From positions 1-64,000 of the forward strand of contig JBARMB010000107.1 of assembly GCA_049802235.1 (NCBI GenBank): 64,000 bases of DNA, read 5' to 3'. Positions 52,903 to 62,252 of this stretch are shown here, in pieces. Made by a program: the position numbers and the translations under genes. A model generated the notes under the pieces. The model was not told the DNA's origin. It worked only from the letters and a program-made list of their open reading frames with translations, and did no database searches. The DNA comes from VBDM01 sp049802235 (GTDB lineage Bacteria; Pseudomonadota; Gammaproteobacteria; Burkholderiales; SG8-39). Positions within the stretch are counted from its first letter, which is position 1, and every line of letters starts with the position of its first letter.

Positions 52903-53508
52903 ATGAGCCTCGCGCGTATCCTGATGGCGTGCGTTCTCGTCTTCGCCACGCCCCCCGGCCTCGCCCAACCGGCCGGCCGGTACGAAAAAGCCACTTTTGC
53001 CGGCGGCTGCTTCTGGTGCATGGAGCCGCCGTATGACGCCCTGTCCGGCGTGATCTCCACTACCTCGGGCTACATGGGCGGCACCAGGAAGGATCCGACT
53101 TATAGGGAGGTGTCCTCCGGCACCACCGGCCACGCCGAAGTGGTGCAGGTCGTGTACGATCCGAAAAAGGTAAGCTACGCAAAGCTGCTCGAAGTGTTCT
53201 GGAAGAACATCGACCCGACCACGCCCGACCGGCAGTTCTGCGACATCGGCAGCCAGTACCGCAGCGCCATCTTCTACCACACGGAGGAGCAAGAGCGCCT
53301 CGCGGAAGCATCGAAAGCTGCGCTCGTGAGATCGAAGCCGTTCAAGGGGGACATCGTCACGCTGATCGTGCCGGCGACCGAGTTCTACCCTGCGGAAGAC
53401 TATCACCAGGACTTCTACATCAAGAATCCGGTACGCTACAAGTTCTACCGCACCGGCTGCGGCCGCGACGCGCGCCTCAAGCAGCTCTGGGGCAGCGCGC
53501 CCCACTGA
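52903..53508 (+). CDS. msrA: peptide methionine sulfoxide reductase A, exported
   Basis: A 201-residue MsrA paralogue with an N-terminal signal peptide (ARILMACVLVFATPPGLAQP) and the catalytic GGCFWC at about residue 33, GYMGGTRKDPTYREV, GHAEVVQVVYDP and GSQYRSAIF. The ATG 52903 is chosen because it starts the signal peptide and follows CGGAGAAA. It would repair periplasmic methionine residues. Divergent pairing with the cytosolic enzyme gives one locus for both compartments. Confidence 0.93.
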   Translation: MSLARILMACVLVFATPPGLAQPAGRYEKATFAGGCFWCMEPPYDALSGVISTTSGYMGGTRKDPTYREVSSGTTGHAEVVQVVYDPKKVSYAKLLEVFWKNIDPTTPDRQFCDIGSQYRSAIFYHTEEQERLAEASKAALVRSKPFKGDIVTLIVPATEFYPAEDYHQDFYIKNPVRYKFYRTGCGRDARLKQLWGSAPH

Positions 53509-53553
53509 CGACGGACCGCAAAAAATCCGGGTTGTGACTGGAAAGGTGAAGCC

Positions 53554-53706
53554 ATGTACGTCGCCGAGTCGAAGCGCCTCACGCATGCGGGCGCGAAAAA
53601 GATGATGGCCACCGCCGTCGACAGGACGGAACGGGCCGGAATCGCGGAGGAGGATGTGGAGCTCGCGCGCATCATGCGGTTGATCGGACTGAAGAAGCAG
53701 CCTTGA
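53554..53706 (+). CDS. 50-residue protein resembling the start of GlcG/HbpS proteins
   Basis: ATG 53554 with AAAGGTG upstream, stop TGA 53706. The product begins SKRLTHAGAKKMMATAVDRT, like the N-terminal helix of GlcG/HbpS-type haem-binding proteins (about 140 residues). It then diverges into a short charged helix (EEDVELARIMRLIGLKKQP). It could be a remnant with a new C-terminus or a genuine small protein. The AidB-like gene starts 2 bases later. Confidence 0.5.
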   Translation: MYVAESKRLTHAGAKKMMATAVDRTERAGIAEEDVELARIMRLIGLKKQP

Positions 53707-53707
53707 T

Positions 53708-55342
53708 ATGCGTCAGGATCCGTCACCGGAATTTGATGCCGCAGCGAACCAGCCGCCGCCGCTGGTCGGCTACAACGCCTGGTCGCAGGACCGCGTCCTC
53801 GTCGACGCGGTGCAGCGCGAAGGCGGCGGCTGGATCGCCGGGCGCGCGCAGGCGATGGGCGAGCTGGTCGGCAGCGAGCGCATGCAGACGCTCGCGCAGC
53901 AGGCCAACAGGTTCGTGCCGGAGTTGAAGACCCACGATCGTTTCGGCAACCGCATCGACACCGTCGAATACCATCCCGCCTATCACGAGCTGATGTCGCT
54001 CGCCTTCGGCGCCGGGCTGCATTCGCTCGCCTGGACCGAGAAGAGGCGAGGCGCCTGGGTCGCGCGCGCCGCACTTTTTTATCTCTGGAACCAGGGCGAG
54101 AACGGCGTCGCCTGCCCGGTGACGATGTCCTTTGCCGCCGCGCACGTGCTGCGCAACGACTCACGACTGGCCGCCGAGTGGGAGCCGAGGCTCCTCGCCT
54201 GCGACTACGACCCGCGGCCGCTGCCGCTGTCGCAAAAGCGCGCGGTCACCATCGGCATGGCGATGACCGAGCGCCAGGGCGGCTCGGACCTGCGTACCAA
54301 CTCGACGCGCGCGCAGCCGCTCGGCGGCGGCGAATACGAGCTCGACGGGCAAAAGTGGTTCTGCTCGGCGCCGATGAGCGACGGCTTTTTCACCCTCGCC
54401 CGCACCGATGCGGGCATCAGCTGCTTCTTCGTGCCGCGCTCGCTTGCCGACGGCGCGCGCAACCCGTTCTTCATCCAGCGCCTGAAGGACAAGTGCGGCA
54501 ACCGCTCCAATGCCTCCGCGGAGATCGAGTACCACGGCACCCGCGCCCGCCTCGTCGGCGCCGAGGGCCGCGGCATCGCCACGCTGATCGAGATGACGCA
54601 TCTGACGCGCTTCGACATCGTCATCGCTTCGGCAGGCATGATGCGCGCGGGGCTCGCGCAGGCGCTGCACCACGCCGCGCACCGCAACGCTTTCGGCAAA
54701 CACCTCGCCGAACACCCGCTGATGCAGAACGTGCTCGCCGACCTCGCGCTCGAGACCGAAGCCGCGACGCTGCTCGCGTTCCGTCTCGCGCGCGCCTTCG
54801 ACCTCGCGGGAAGCGAGGAGCGCGAATCGCTGCTGGTGCGATTGATGACGCCGATCGCGAAGTACTGGCTGTGCAAGCGCAATCCCGCTCTCGCCGTCGA
54901 GGCGATGGAATGCCTGGGCGGCAACGGCTACGTCGAGGAAGCGCCGCTGGCGCGGCTATACCGCGAGGCGCCCGTCAACGGCATCTGGGAAGGCTCGGGC
55001 AACGTCATCTGCCTCGATGTGCTGCGCTCGATGCAGCGCGAGCCGCGGAGCGTCGAGGCGCTGCTCGGAGAGATCGCAAGCGCCGGCGAGCGGTTCAAGA
55101 CGCTTGCCGAACGCATCGCGCACCAGTTGAAAGATTTCGACGCGATCGAGCAGCACGCGCGACGCATCGTCGAGATGCTGGCCGTGGCGCTGGAAGCGAG
55201 CCTGATGGCGCGGCACTCCCAGGGAACAGCGGCCGAGGCTTTTTGCGCCTCGCGGCTCGACGGCGACTGGGGCCGCGTGTTCGGAACGCTGCCGGCGAGC
55301 AGCGATTGCGCCGGGATCTTGAAGCGGGCGATGCCGGCCTAG
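53708..55342 (+). CDS. aidB: AidB-like acyl-CoA dehydrogenase
   Basis: A 544-residue flavoprotein collinear with E. coli AidB (541 residues): QDRVLVDAVQREGGGW at the N-terminus, MTERQGGSDLRTNST, DGQKWFCSAPMSDGFFTLAR, RLKDKCGNRSNASAEIEY and YREAPVNGIWEGSGN, then the extra C-terminal domain that in AidB binds DNA. AidB is part of the adaptive response to alkylation; its catalytic activity is weak. No ada or alkB gene is adjacent. Confidence 0.9.
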   Translation: MRQDPSPEFDAAANQPPPLVGYNAWSQDRVLVDAVQREGGGWIAGRAQAMGELVGSERMQTLAQQANRFVPELKTHDRFGNRIDTVEYHPAYHELMSLAFGAGLHSLAWTEKRRGAWVARAALFYLWNQGENGVACPVTMSFAAAHVLRNDSRLAAEWEPRLLACDYDPRPLPLSQKRAVTIGMAMTERQGGSDLRTNSTRAQPLGGGEYELDGQKWFCSAPMSDGFFTLARTDAGISCFFVPRSLADGARNPFFIQRLKDKCGNRSNASAEIEYHGTRARLVGAEGRGIATLIEMTHLTRFDIVIASAGMMRAGLAQALHHAAHRNAFGKHLAEHPLMQNVLADLALETEAATLLAFRLARAFDLAGSEERESLLVRLMTPIAKYWLCKRNPALAVEAMECLGGNGYVEEAPLARLYREAPVNGIWEGSGNVICLDVLRSMQREPRSVEALLGEIASAGERFKTLAERIAHQLKDFDAIEQHARRIVEMLAVALEASLMARHSQGTAAEAFCASRLDGDWGRVFGTLPASSDCAGILKRAMPA

Positions 55343-55367
55343 TCCGATCCCGTCGGGGCAATACGCG

Positions 55368-55706
55368 CTACCGCTGTTGCTGCGATGCCTGCGCCTGCCC
55401 CGCGCCGCAGAGGCTTTCCGGACAGCGGTAGAAATAGTAGCGGCTGTTCAGGTACAGCGTGACGTCGTCGATATCTTCCCGCCGCCAGGCGCCGCCAAGC
55501 TCGTTGTTCCAGCGCACGACCTGCTCGCGAATACCCTCGAAGGTCTGCGCCTTGCGGGAGGCGCGCAGGTGCACGCCGGTGTCATGGCAAACGTTGCAAC
55601 GCCCTTCGTAGAGCAATCTGCCGCGCTCGGCGTCGGCGGCATGCGCCGCCGGCGCGGCGCCGATCACCGCCACCACAAGCAGTGCAAAGCAATCGACACG
55701 ACCCAC
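55368..55706 (-). CDS. small c-type cytochrome
   Basis: A 112-residue exported protein: a signal peptide (about 1-23) and one haem site CNVCH near residue 38, followed by WRREDIDDVTLYLNSRYYFY typical of monohaem cytochromes. The axial methionine is not obvious. The C-terminal part is Gln/Ala-rich. Role in electron transfer, partner unknown. It is convergent to the aidB-like gene (25-base gap). Confidence 0.8.
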   Translation of the reverse strand: MGRVDCFALLVVAVIGAAPAAHAADAERGRLLYEGRCNVCHDTGVHLRASRKAQTFEGIREQVVRWNNELGGAWRREDIDDVTLYLNSRYYFYRCPESLCGAGQAQASQQQR

Positions 55707-55799
55707 AGGATTCTCCCGAACTTCATGGACACGTTCATGTTGGGGCGCGGCCTGCAGGCGAGGTTGACCTGGATCAAGGCCGCTTTGAATTTGCGTGTC

Positions 55800-56999
55800 T
55801 CAGGTCAGCGTCACCCGCGCGAATTTCCGCTTGCCGACCTGGAGCACCACGGTCTTGCCGGGGGCAAGCTGCAGCGCCTTGTCCGACAGCTTCTCGCCGT
55901 CGATGCGGATGCCGCCCTGCTCGATCATGCGCAGCGCCTCCGAAGTGCTCGCGGTCAGGCCGCAGGCCTTCAGCACTTGCGCGATCGCCATCGGCTTGCT
56001 GCCGGCGGCCAGCGTCACCTCGGGCATGTCCTCCGGCTGCGCTCCCTGGCGGAAGCGCGCCTCGAAGTCGGCCTGCGCGCGTTCGGCGTCCCCGGCGCTG
56101 TGAAAGCGCGTCACGATCTCGCGCGCGAACAGCACCTTGATGTCGCGCGGATTGCGGCCCTCGACGACATCTTTCTTCCACTTCGCCAGCGTTTCCAGCG
56201 ACTCGAACGACAGCAACTCGACGTAGCGCCACATCAGATCGTCGGAAATCGACATCAGCTTGCCGAAGATGGTCTCCGGCGGCTCGCTGATGCCGACGTA
56301 GTTGCCGAGCGATTTCGACATCTTGTTGACGCCGTCGGTGCCTTCGAGCAGCGGCATGGTGAGGATGCACTGCGGCGGCTGGCCGAAGTGCTTCTGCAGC
56401 TCGCGCCCCACCAGCAGGTTGAACTTCTGGTCGGTGCCGCCCAGCTCGACGTCGGACTTCATCGCCACCGAGTCGTAGCCCTGCATGAGCGGATAGAGGA
56501 ATTCATGGATCGCTATCGGCTGGCGGGCGGCGTAGCGCTTGCCGAAGTCGTCGCGCTCGAGCATCCGCGCCACGGTCCAGGTCGCGGCGAGCCGGATCAT
56601 GCCGGCGGCACCGAGCTCGTCGGACCACCTGGAGTTGAACAGGATTTCGGTCTTGTTGGCATCCAGGATCTTGAACACCTGCTCCTGATAGGTACGTGCG
56701 TTCTCCAGGATCCTCTCGCGCGACAACGGCGGCCGCGTGGCGTTCTTGCCGCTCGGATCGCCGATCATGCCGGTGAAATCGCCGATCAGGAACTGGATGT
56801 GATGCCCCAACTCCTGGAACTGGCGCAGCTTGTTGATGACCACCGTGTGGCCCAGATGCAGATCGGGCGCGGTCGGGTCCATGCCGAGCTTCACCCGCAG
56901 CGGCCGCGCGGCCTTGAGCTTGTCGCGCAGCTCGGCCTCGACAATCAGTTCGTCGCAGCCGCGCTTGATGATCGACAGTTGCCGGTCAATGTCCGCCAT
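55800..56999 (-). CDS. tyrS: tyrosyl-tRNA synthetase
   Basis: A 399-residue class I synthetase: HIGH-type HLGH in PTAPDLHLGHTVV, GMIGDPSGKN, the KMSKS loop at NKMSKSLGNYVGI, and a C-terminal S4 RNA-binding domain (GGIRIDGEKLSDKALQLAPG). It charges tRNA-Tyr. This length and layout correspond to the long bacterial TyrS form. It is divergent from the M23 peptidase gene. Confidence 0.96.
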   Translation of the reverse strand: MADIDRQLSIIKRGCDELIVEAELRDKLKAARPLRVKLGMDPTAPDLHLGHTVVINKLRQFQELGHHIQFLIGDFTGMIGDPSGKNATRPPLSRERILENARTYQEQVFKILDANKTEILFNSRWSDELGAAGMIRLAATWTVARMLERDDFGKRYAARQPIAIHEFLYPLMQGYDSVAMKSDVELGGTDQKFNLLVGRELQKHFGQPPQCILTMPLLEGTDGVNKMSKSLGNYVGISEPPETIFGKLMSISDDLMWRYVELLSFESLETLAKWKKDVVEGRNPRDIKVLFAREIVTRFHSAGDAERAQADFEARFRQGAQPEDMPEVTLAAGSKPMAIAQVLKACGLTASTSEALRMIEQGGIRIDGEKLSDKALQLAPGKTVVLQVGKRKFARVTLT

Positions 57000-57065
57000 C
57001 GGGAGTCAGGTGGCTGAATCCGCTGTTGTTTGATAGACTTCGCAGCGTCAGCCCGCAGGGAAAAC

Positions 57066-58364
57066 GTGCTCAACGACAAAGTGCGAATTGTAGCGCGACA
57101 AGGAAGATGGCGCTCGCCATGGGTGGCGGTCGCCGTGGCCGCGCCGCTTTTCGGCATGGTCGCGGCTTTCGCTACCGTTCAGGACGTGCCGGAGCCGGTC
57201 GCCACCCAGACCGTGGTCAAGGCGCTGTCGTTGTCCGGCGCCCGTCCGAGCGATGCGCGCGACGACGCCTTTTTCCAGGAAGACCGGTTTCAGCACGGCG
57301 ACACGCTGGCGGCGCTGCTCGATCGCCTCGGCGTGGACGACGCTGAAGCCGACAGGCTGCTGCGCTCGCCGCAGGCGGCGCGGCCGTTCCGGCTGCTGCA
57401 CCCGGGGACCACGGTGGAAGCAAAAACCGGCGAAGACGGCAAGGTGCAATCGCTGTGGTTCCTCTCCGGCCGCGACACACTGCTCTCGATCGACCGTAGC
57501 GGCGATGGTTTCTCTTCCTCGGAGCAACAAGCCGATCTCGCGCGGCGGATCGAGATGAAATCGGGCGAGATCAGGAATTCGTTGTTCGGCGCGACCGACG
57601 CGGCGGGAGTCCCGGACAACATCGCCGTCCAGATCGCCGACATTTTTGCCGGCGATGTCGATTTCCGCCGCGATCTGCGCCGCGGCGACCGTTTTGCCGT
57701 GGTGTACGAGGCGTTTTACCATGACGGCCGGACGATCAAGTCGGGGCAGGTGCTCGCGGCCGAGTTCGTCAATCAGAAGCAGGCTTATCGCGCAGTATGG
57801 TTTCAGGACGCGGACGGCAAAGGCGGCTATTACACTCCCGAAGGCAAGAGCCTGCGCAAGGCGTTCCTGCGCTCGCCGCTCGAATTTTCGCGCATCACGT
57901 CCGGGTTCGGCATGCGCCGCCATCCCATCTTCCACCAGTGGCGCGCCCACAAGGGCATCGATTACGCCGCCCCGATCGGCACGCGGGTCAAGGCCACAGG
58001 CGACGGCATGGTCGAATTCGCGGGCCAGGAGAACGGCTACGGCTACGTCATCGTGCTCAGGCACCGTGGCGGCTACAGCACCTATTACGCGCATCTGAGC
58101 CGCTTCGCGCACGGCATCCGCAGGGGCACGCGCGTCGCGCAAGGCGACGTCATCGGCTATGTCGGCCAGACCGGATGGGCGACCGGCCCGCACTTGCATT
58201 ACGAATTCCGCGTCAATAATCAGTACCGCAATCCGCTCACTATCGCCTTCCCGGCCGGGCAGCCTGTTCCCCCGCAGCAGCTTGCTGCGTTCAGGCAAGC
58301 GGTCGGGCCGCTCGCGGCGGATCTCGATTTTCTGAAAAACACGGATCTCGCGCTGCTCGAGTGA
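57066..58364 (+). CDS. M23-family cell-wall metallopeptidase
   Basis: A 432-residue protein with an N-terminal membrane anchor (WVAVAVAAPLFGMVAAFATV), an OapA/LysM-like region, and a C-terminal LytM domain: SGFGMRRHPIFHQWRAHKGIDYAA and HLHYEFRVNNQ carry the zinc ligands HxxxD and HxH. GTG 57066 is preferred because AGGG lies 6 bases upstream; a longer start at 57030 would nearly touch tyrS. It cuts peptide cross-links. anmK overlaps its stop by 4 bases, linking wall cleavage to recycling. Confidence 0.9.
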   Translation: MLNDKVRIVARQGRWRSPWVAVAVAAPLFGMVAAFATVQDVPEPVATQTVVKALSLSGARPSDARDDAFFQEDRFQHGDTLAALLDRLGVDDAEADRLLRSPQAARPFRLLHPGTTVEAKTGEDGKVQSLWFLSGRDTLLSIDRSGDGFSSSEQQADLARRIEMKSGEIRNSLFGATDAAGVPDNIAVQIADIFAGDVDFRRDLRRGDRFAVVYEAFYHDGRTIKSGQVLAAEFVNQKQAYRAVWFQDADGKGGYYTPEGKSLRKAFLRSPLEFSRITSGFGMRRHPIFHQWRAHKGIDYAAPIGTRVKATGDGMVEFAGQENGYGYVIVLRHRGGYSTYYAHLSRFAHGIRRGTRVAQGDVIGYVGQTGWATGPHLHYEFRVNNQYRNPLTIAFPAGQPVPPQQLAAFRQAVGPLAADLDFLKNTDLALLE

Positions 58365-59473
58365 GCGGTTCCACGGGCCCTGCCTCGTCCGAGCTCTATA
58401 TCGGACTGATGTCCGGTACGAGCCTCGACGGCGTCGATGCGGCGCTCGTCGACCTCACCCGATCACCTGTGCTGCTGGAAACCGAGTTCCTGCCCTACCC
58501 GGATGAACTGAAATCGGCGCTGCTCGCCTTGCACTCAACGGGCGACGATGAACTCAATCGTGCTGCACTGCTCGGGGCCGAGCTCGCTGAGTTGTACGCG
58601 GAAGCGGTGAATCGCCTGATCGAGAAGTCCAATGTCCCGGCGGCATCAATACGCGCCGTCGGCTGCCACGGCCAGACGGTCAGGCACCGGCCCGCCGCGG
58701 GCTACACGCTGCAACTGGGCAACCCGGCGCTGCTCGCGGAGCGCACCGGAATCGCTGTCGTCGCCGACTTCCGCAGCCGCGACATCGCGGCAGACGGCCA
58801 GGGCGCGCCCCTGGTGCCGGCATTTCACGCGGCCTGTTTCCGCGATTCGAAACGGCATCGCGTGGTGATCAACATCGGCGGCATCGCCAACCTCACCGAT
58901 CTCCCGCCCGGCGGGCCGGTCGGCGGCTTCGATACCGGACCCGGCAATCTGCTGCTCGACGCGTGGGTGCGCGAGAAAATCGGGCGCGACTTCGATCGAG
59001 ACGGCGCGTTTGCCGCAACAGGCCGGCCTGTCGAGGCATTACTGGAAGCCATGTACGCCGATACCTACTTCCGGCGCCCGCCGCCCAAGAGCACCGGCCG
59101 CGATCACTTCAATATCGAATGGCTGCACGCATTCGGTGTCGCGCACCACAGCATCGAGGACGTTCAGGCCACCTTGGCGGAGCTGACCGCGCGCACGATC
59201 GGCGACGCGATCGCCCGATACTGCTCCGGCGTGGAGGAGGCCTGCGTGTGCGGCGGCGGCGCCCACAACACCGATCTTGTCCGACGCCTGCAGCGGGCGC
59301 TGCCCGGTTGCCGCATCGATTCGACGGATCGGCTCGGCGTCCCGCCCGACTGGGTGGAGGCCATGGCATTCGCATGGCTGGCGCAGCGCGCGCTGAAAAA
59401 CGAAACCGGCAATCTTCCCGCCGTCACCGGCGCGCGCGGAACGCGGGTGCTGGGCGCGATTTACCCCGCTTGA
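58361..59473 (+). CDS. anmK: anhydro-N-acetylmuramic acid kinase
   Basis: A 370-residue sugar kinase of peptidoglycan recycling: GLMSGTSLDGVDAALVDL (ATP), GCHGQTVRHRPA, NIGGIANLTDLP, GFDTGPGNLLLDAW and VCGGGAHNTDLVRRL. It opens and phosphorylates anhydroMurNAc to MurNAc-6-phosphate. The GTG start overlaps the M23 peptidase stop (GTGA). This gene order is common in betaproteobacteria. Confidence 0.95.
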   Translation: MSGSTGPASSELYIGLMSGTSLDGVDAALVDLTRSPVLLETEFLPYPDELKSALLALHSTGDDELNRAALLGAELAELYAEAVNRLIEKSNVPAASIRAVGCHGQTVRHRPAAGYTLQLGNPALLAERTGIAVVADFRSRDIAADGQGAPLVPAFHAACFRDSKRHRVVINIGGIANLTDLPPGGPVGGFDTGPGNLLLDAWVREKIGRDFDRDGAFAATGRPVEALLEAMYADTYFRRPPPKSTGRDHFNIEWLHAFGVAHHSIEDVQATLAELTARTIGDAIARYCSGVEEACVCGGGAHNTDLVRRLQRALPGCRIDSTDRLGVPPDWVEAMAFAWLAQRALKNETGNLPAVTGARGTRVLGAIYPA

Positions 59474-59480
59474 AATGCAA

Positions 59481-59500
59481 ACGGGGGCCGAAGCCCCCGT
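59481..59500. terminator. hairpin between convergent anmK and erpA
   Basis: ACGGGGGC-CGAA-GCCCCCGT, a perfect 8-bp stem in the 47-base convergent gap. There is no T-run on either strand; likely a shared transcript-end structure. Confidence 0.5.
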
Positions 59501-59520
59501 CGCAGCGATTCTCCAAATGC

Positions 59521-59871
59521 CTAGGCCGAGAAGGACGACCCGCAGCCGCAAGTGCTCGTCGCATTCGGATTCTTGATCACGAATTGCGCACCCTCGAGAC
59601 CCTCGCTGTAATCGATCTCGGCACCGGCGAGGTATTGGTAGCTCATCGGGTCGATGAGCAGCGTGACGCCGTTTTTCTCCATCGCGGTGTCATCGTCGTT
59701 CTTGACCTCATCGAACGTGAACCCATACTGGAACCCCGAGCAGCCGCCGCCGGTGACGAACACCCGCAGCTTGAGCTCGGTGTTGCCTTCCTCGTCGATC
59801 AGTTGCCTGACCTTGTTCGCGGCACTGTCGGTGAAGATCAGCGCCGCGGGCATTTCCGTCATTGCGTTCAT
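59521..59871 (-). CDS. erpA: A-type iron-sulfur carrier ErpA
   Basis: A 116-residue protein with the three A-type cysteines: one in GGGCSGFQYGF and two in the C-terminal CGCGSSFSA. ErpA delivers Fe-S clusters to apo-proteins such as those of isoprenoid synthesis. AGGAG lies before the ATG. It is followed downstream on the minus strand by nothing in the same unit and preceded by the bactofilin gene at some distance. Confidence 0.95.
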   Translation of the reverse strand: MNAMTEMPAALIFTDSAANKVRQLIDEEGNTELKLRVFVTGGGCSGFQYGFTFDEVKNDDDTAMEKNGVTLLIDPMSYQYLAGAEIDYSEGLEGAQFVIKNPNATSTCGCGSSFSA

Positions 59872-59979
59872 GCGTTAACTCCTGCCATTGAACTTCCTCA
59901 TTATCGGACTAGCGCCGAGCAGGATCAACCCCCTCGCCTGTAGGGTCTTAGCTGGGGTTCCGATGCCCGATATTCAAGC

Positions 59980-60002
59980 CGGCCCGGGGAAGGGTCGGGC
60001 CG
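59980..60002 (-). terminator. GC-rich hairpin after bactofilin gene
   Basis: CGGCCCG and CGGGCCG with a 9-base loop, 17 bases after the bactofilin stop. No T-run, so weak evidence for termination. Confidence 0.35.
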
Positions 60003-60018
60003 CTTCCATGTCGTTGCA

Positions 60019-60438
60019 CTAGACTCCCGGCTTGCTCGCCGCGAGCTTCAACTCGACACTCTTTGCTTCCTTCGCTTCGCTGGAGCGGTGCACGAGCCGG
60101 CCTTCCACGATCGCGCCCAGATGCATTTCAAGGGTGTTGTAATGTATGTCTCCGCTGACCTTCGAGCGCGATTGGAGTTCGAGGAACTCCTCGATAATCA
60201 CCGGCCCGTTGATCGCGCCGTTGACCACCAGGTGCGATACCTTGATCTCCCCGTCGATGCGGGCCTGCTCGCTCACCACCAGCGTCGAAGGCTGGTCGGA
60301 AACGGACGTGACGTTGCCGATGATCTCGCCGTCGACGCGAAGGCCGCCGCTGAAGCTGACGTTGCCTTCGATCTTGGTGCCGACGCCGATCAGGCTGTCG
60401 ATGCGGTTCTGCGGTTTGTTCGTCTGTTTGCGGAACAT
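60019..60438 (-). CDS. bactofilin (polymer-forming cytoskeletal protein)
   Basis: A 139-residue protein with the bactofilin beta-helix (IDSLIGVGTKIEGNVSFSGG, LRVDGEIIGNV, ARIDGEIKVSHLVVNGAING) flanked by short disordered ends. Bactofilins polymerise without nucleotide and scaffold cell-wall enzymes. It overlaps in transcription with the DUF6776-like gene 11 bases upstream. The M23 peptidase gene about 2 kb away is a typical kind of partner. Confidence 0.95.
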   Translation of the reverse strand: MFRKQTNKPQNRIDSLIGVGTKIEGNVSFSGGLRVDGEIIGNVTSVSDQPSTLVVSEQARIDGEIKVSHLVVNGAINGPVIIEEFLELQSRSKVSGDIHYNTLEMHLGAIVEGRLVHRSSEAKEAKSVELKLAASKPGV

Positions 60439-60449
60439 GGCGACTCCTC

Positions 60450-61196
60450 TCAGGACAAATTGACATTCTGGCTGGCGCGCGCTTCGCTCGATCCGTTCTC
60501 CAGGATGCGTGCCTGAACTGCCCGAACCTTGGCTCCTGCAGGAACCAGGAACGTGCCCTCAATCCTGTGGAAATACTTGAAGTTGAGCTTGAAAGCGGCG
60601 CTGTCTGTTTCGGATGGCCCAGGAATAATAATTGTACCATCCTTGCCATCCTGCTGTACTTCCACCACCAGTTGCAGCGAGCCTTGGAACACGCGGTTAC
60701 GGCCCCCCTGCGTCACCATCAGCCGGTAACGGTACTCGCCGGGAAGCGCGTCGCGTTCGACCTTGAAGCGATGGATGTTCACCTTGTCGCCCCGCCGCTC
60801 GCTCGGTACGAGACTCTCGAAGAACGCGAGGTCCTCTTTCAGACGGCCGTTTTCGTCTTCGAGCGCCTTGACTTGCGCGGCGAGTTGCGCCTGCGCCGTT
60901 TGCTCGATCTTCAGGCGCGACTCGCTGGCGTCGGCGATCGAACGCACGCGCAACATCTCGTCTTTGAGCGTCGCCGACGACTCGCGCAGCCTCGCGAGCT
61001 CCTCCTCGATCTCGCCGCGGTCGAACCCGGCGAAGCGCCGCCCGGCGTCGTACATCCAGGCAGCCAGAGCGAACGACAACGACAGCAGCACCAGCGTGCC
61101 CAGCCAGCGCCAGTACCAGGCGACGTGCGTTGTCACCGTCATCTTCGGCGCCGAGATGCCGAAGCGCTGGCGGATGCGTTTGAGCAGGTTAGGCAT
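60450..61196 (-). CDS. DUF6776-like membrane-anchored coiled-coil protein
   Basis: A 248-residue protein: one N-terminal membrane helix (WRWLGTLVLLSLSFALAAW, about residues 29-47), a periplasmic coiled coil (about 60-130) and a C-terminal beta-rich domain (YRYRLMVTQGGRNRVFQGSLQ ... FKYFHRIEGTFLVPAG). Proteins of this architecture sit beside bactofilin in many betaproteobacteria and probably anchor it to the envelope. No enzymatic motif is seen. The family name is from memory of the domain set. Confidence 0.78.
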   Translation of the reverse strand: MPNLLKRIRQRFGISAPKMTVTTHVAWYWRWLGTLVLLSLSFALAAWMYDAGRRFAGFDRGEIEEELARLRESSATLKDEMLRVRSIADASESRLKIEQTAQAQLAAQVKALEDENGRLKEDLAFFESLVPSERRGDKVNIHRFKVERDALPGEYRYRLMVTQGGRNRVFQGSLQLVVEVQQDGKDGTIIIPGPSETDSAAFKLNFKYFHRIEGTFLVPAGAKVRAVQARILENGSSEARASQNVNLS

Positions 61197-61217
61197 GCAG
61201 TCCCTTCGGCGGTGCGG

Positions 61218-62252
61218 CTACGGCACGATGGCCAGATGCCCGAGACCCAGGGTTTCGTCGAGACCGAACATGATGTTCATGTTCTGCACCGCCTGCCCGG
61301 AGGCGCCCTTCACCAGATTGTCGATGACCGCGATCACCACCAGCATGTCGCCCCCGTGCGGACGGTGCACGGAGATGCGGCAGATGTTGGCTGCGCGCAC
61401 CGAGCGGGTGTCGGGCTGGCTGCCCGGCGGCAGCACGTCGACGAACGGCTCGCTGCGGTAGCGCTCCTCATACAGCCGCTGGAAGTCGATGTCCTTGCCG
61501 ATCCGTGCGTACAACGTCGCATGAATGCCGCGGATCATCGGCGTCAGGTGCGGCACGAACGTAAGTCCGACTCTTGTTCCTGCGATCCCGTCGAGTTCCT
61601 GGCGGATCTCGGGCCAGTGCCGGTGGCCGGCGATGCCGTAGGCCTTGAAATTGTCCGATGCCTCCGAGAACAGGAGATGCTCCTCGGCTTTTTTCCCGGC
61701 GCCGCTCACGCCCGATTTTGCGTCGGCGATGAGGTGCTCGAGATCGACCGCGCCGCTTCGCATGAGCGGCAGAAAGCCGAGCTGCACCGCCGTCGGATAG
61801 CAGCCTGGATTGGCGACCAGGCGCGCTTTTCGAATTTCCTCGCGATGGGTTTCCGGAAGCCCATAGACCGCCTGCGCGATCAGATCGGGCGCGGCGTGCC
61901 TCACCTTGTACCACTTCTCCCATTCGGCGACGTCGCGGATGCGAAAATCGGCGGAGATGTCGACGACGCGCACGCCGGCGCCGACTAGAGCTTCGGCCTG
62001 GCCCATCGCCACGGCGTTGGGTGTGGCAAAGAACACGACATCGCAGCGGACGAGATCCGCCTTCGCCGGGTCGGAAAACGCGAGCGCCACCGCGCCGCGC
62101 AGGCTCGGGAAGAACTCGGCGACCGGCACGCCGGCTTCCTTGCGCGAGGTGATCACGGCGAGCTCGGCTTGCGGGTGCTGCGCGAGGATGCGCAGCAATT
62201 CGATTCCCGTATAACCGGTCCCGCCGACGATACCGACCTTGATCATATTCAT
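61218..62252 (-). CDS. argC: N-acetyl-gamma-glutamyl-phosphate reductase
   Basis: A 344-residue arginine-synthesis enzyme: VGIVGGTGYTGIELLRIL (NADPH), the active-site cysteine in ANPGCYPTAVQLGFLPL, and HRHWPEI plus FVPHLTPMIRGIHATLYARI. It reduces N-acetylglutamyl phosphate. The ATG at 62246 (MIKVG) is an alternative start. It is downstream of rpsI with an intrinsic terminator in between, so it has its own promoter. Confidence 0.96.
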   Translation of the reverse strand: MNMIKVGIVGGTGYTGIELLRILAQHPQAELAVITSRKEAGVPVAEFFPSLRGAVALAFSDPAKADLVRCDVVFFATPNAVAMGQAEALVGAGVRVVDISADFRIRDVAEWEKWYKVRHAAPDLIAQAVYGLPETHREEIRKARLVANPGCYPTAVQLGFLPLMRSGAVDLEHLIADAKSGVSGAGKKAEEHLLFSEASDNFKAYGIAGHRHWPEIRQELDGIAGTRVGLTFVPHLTPMIRGIHATLYARIGKDIDFQRLYEERYRSEPFVDVLPPGSQPDTRSVRAANICRISVHRPHGGDMLVVIAVIDNLVKGASGQAVQNMNIMFGLDETLGLGHLAIVP

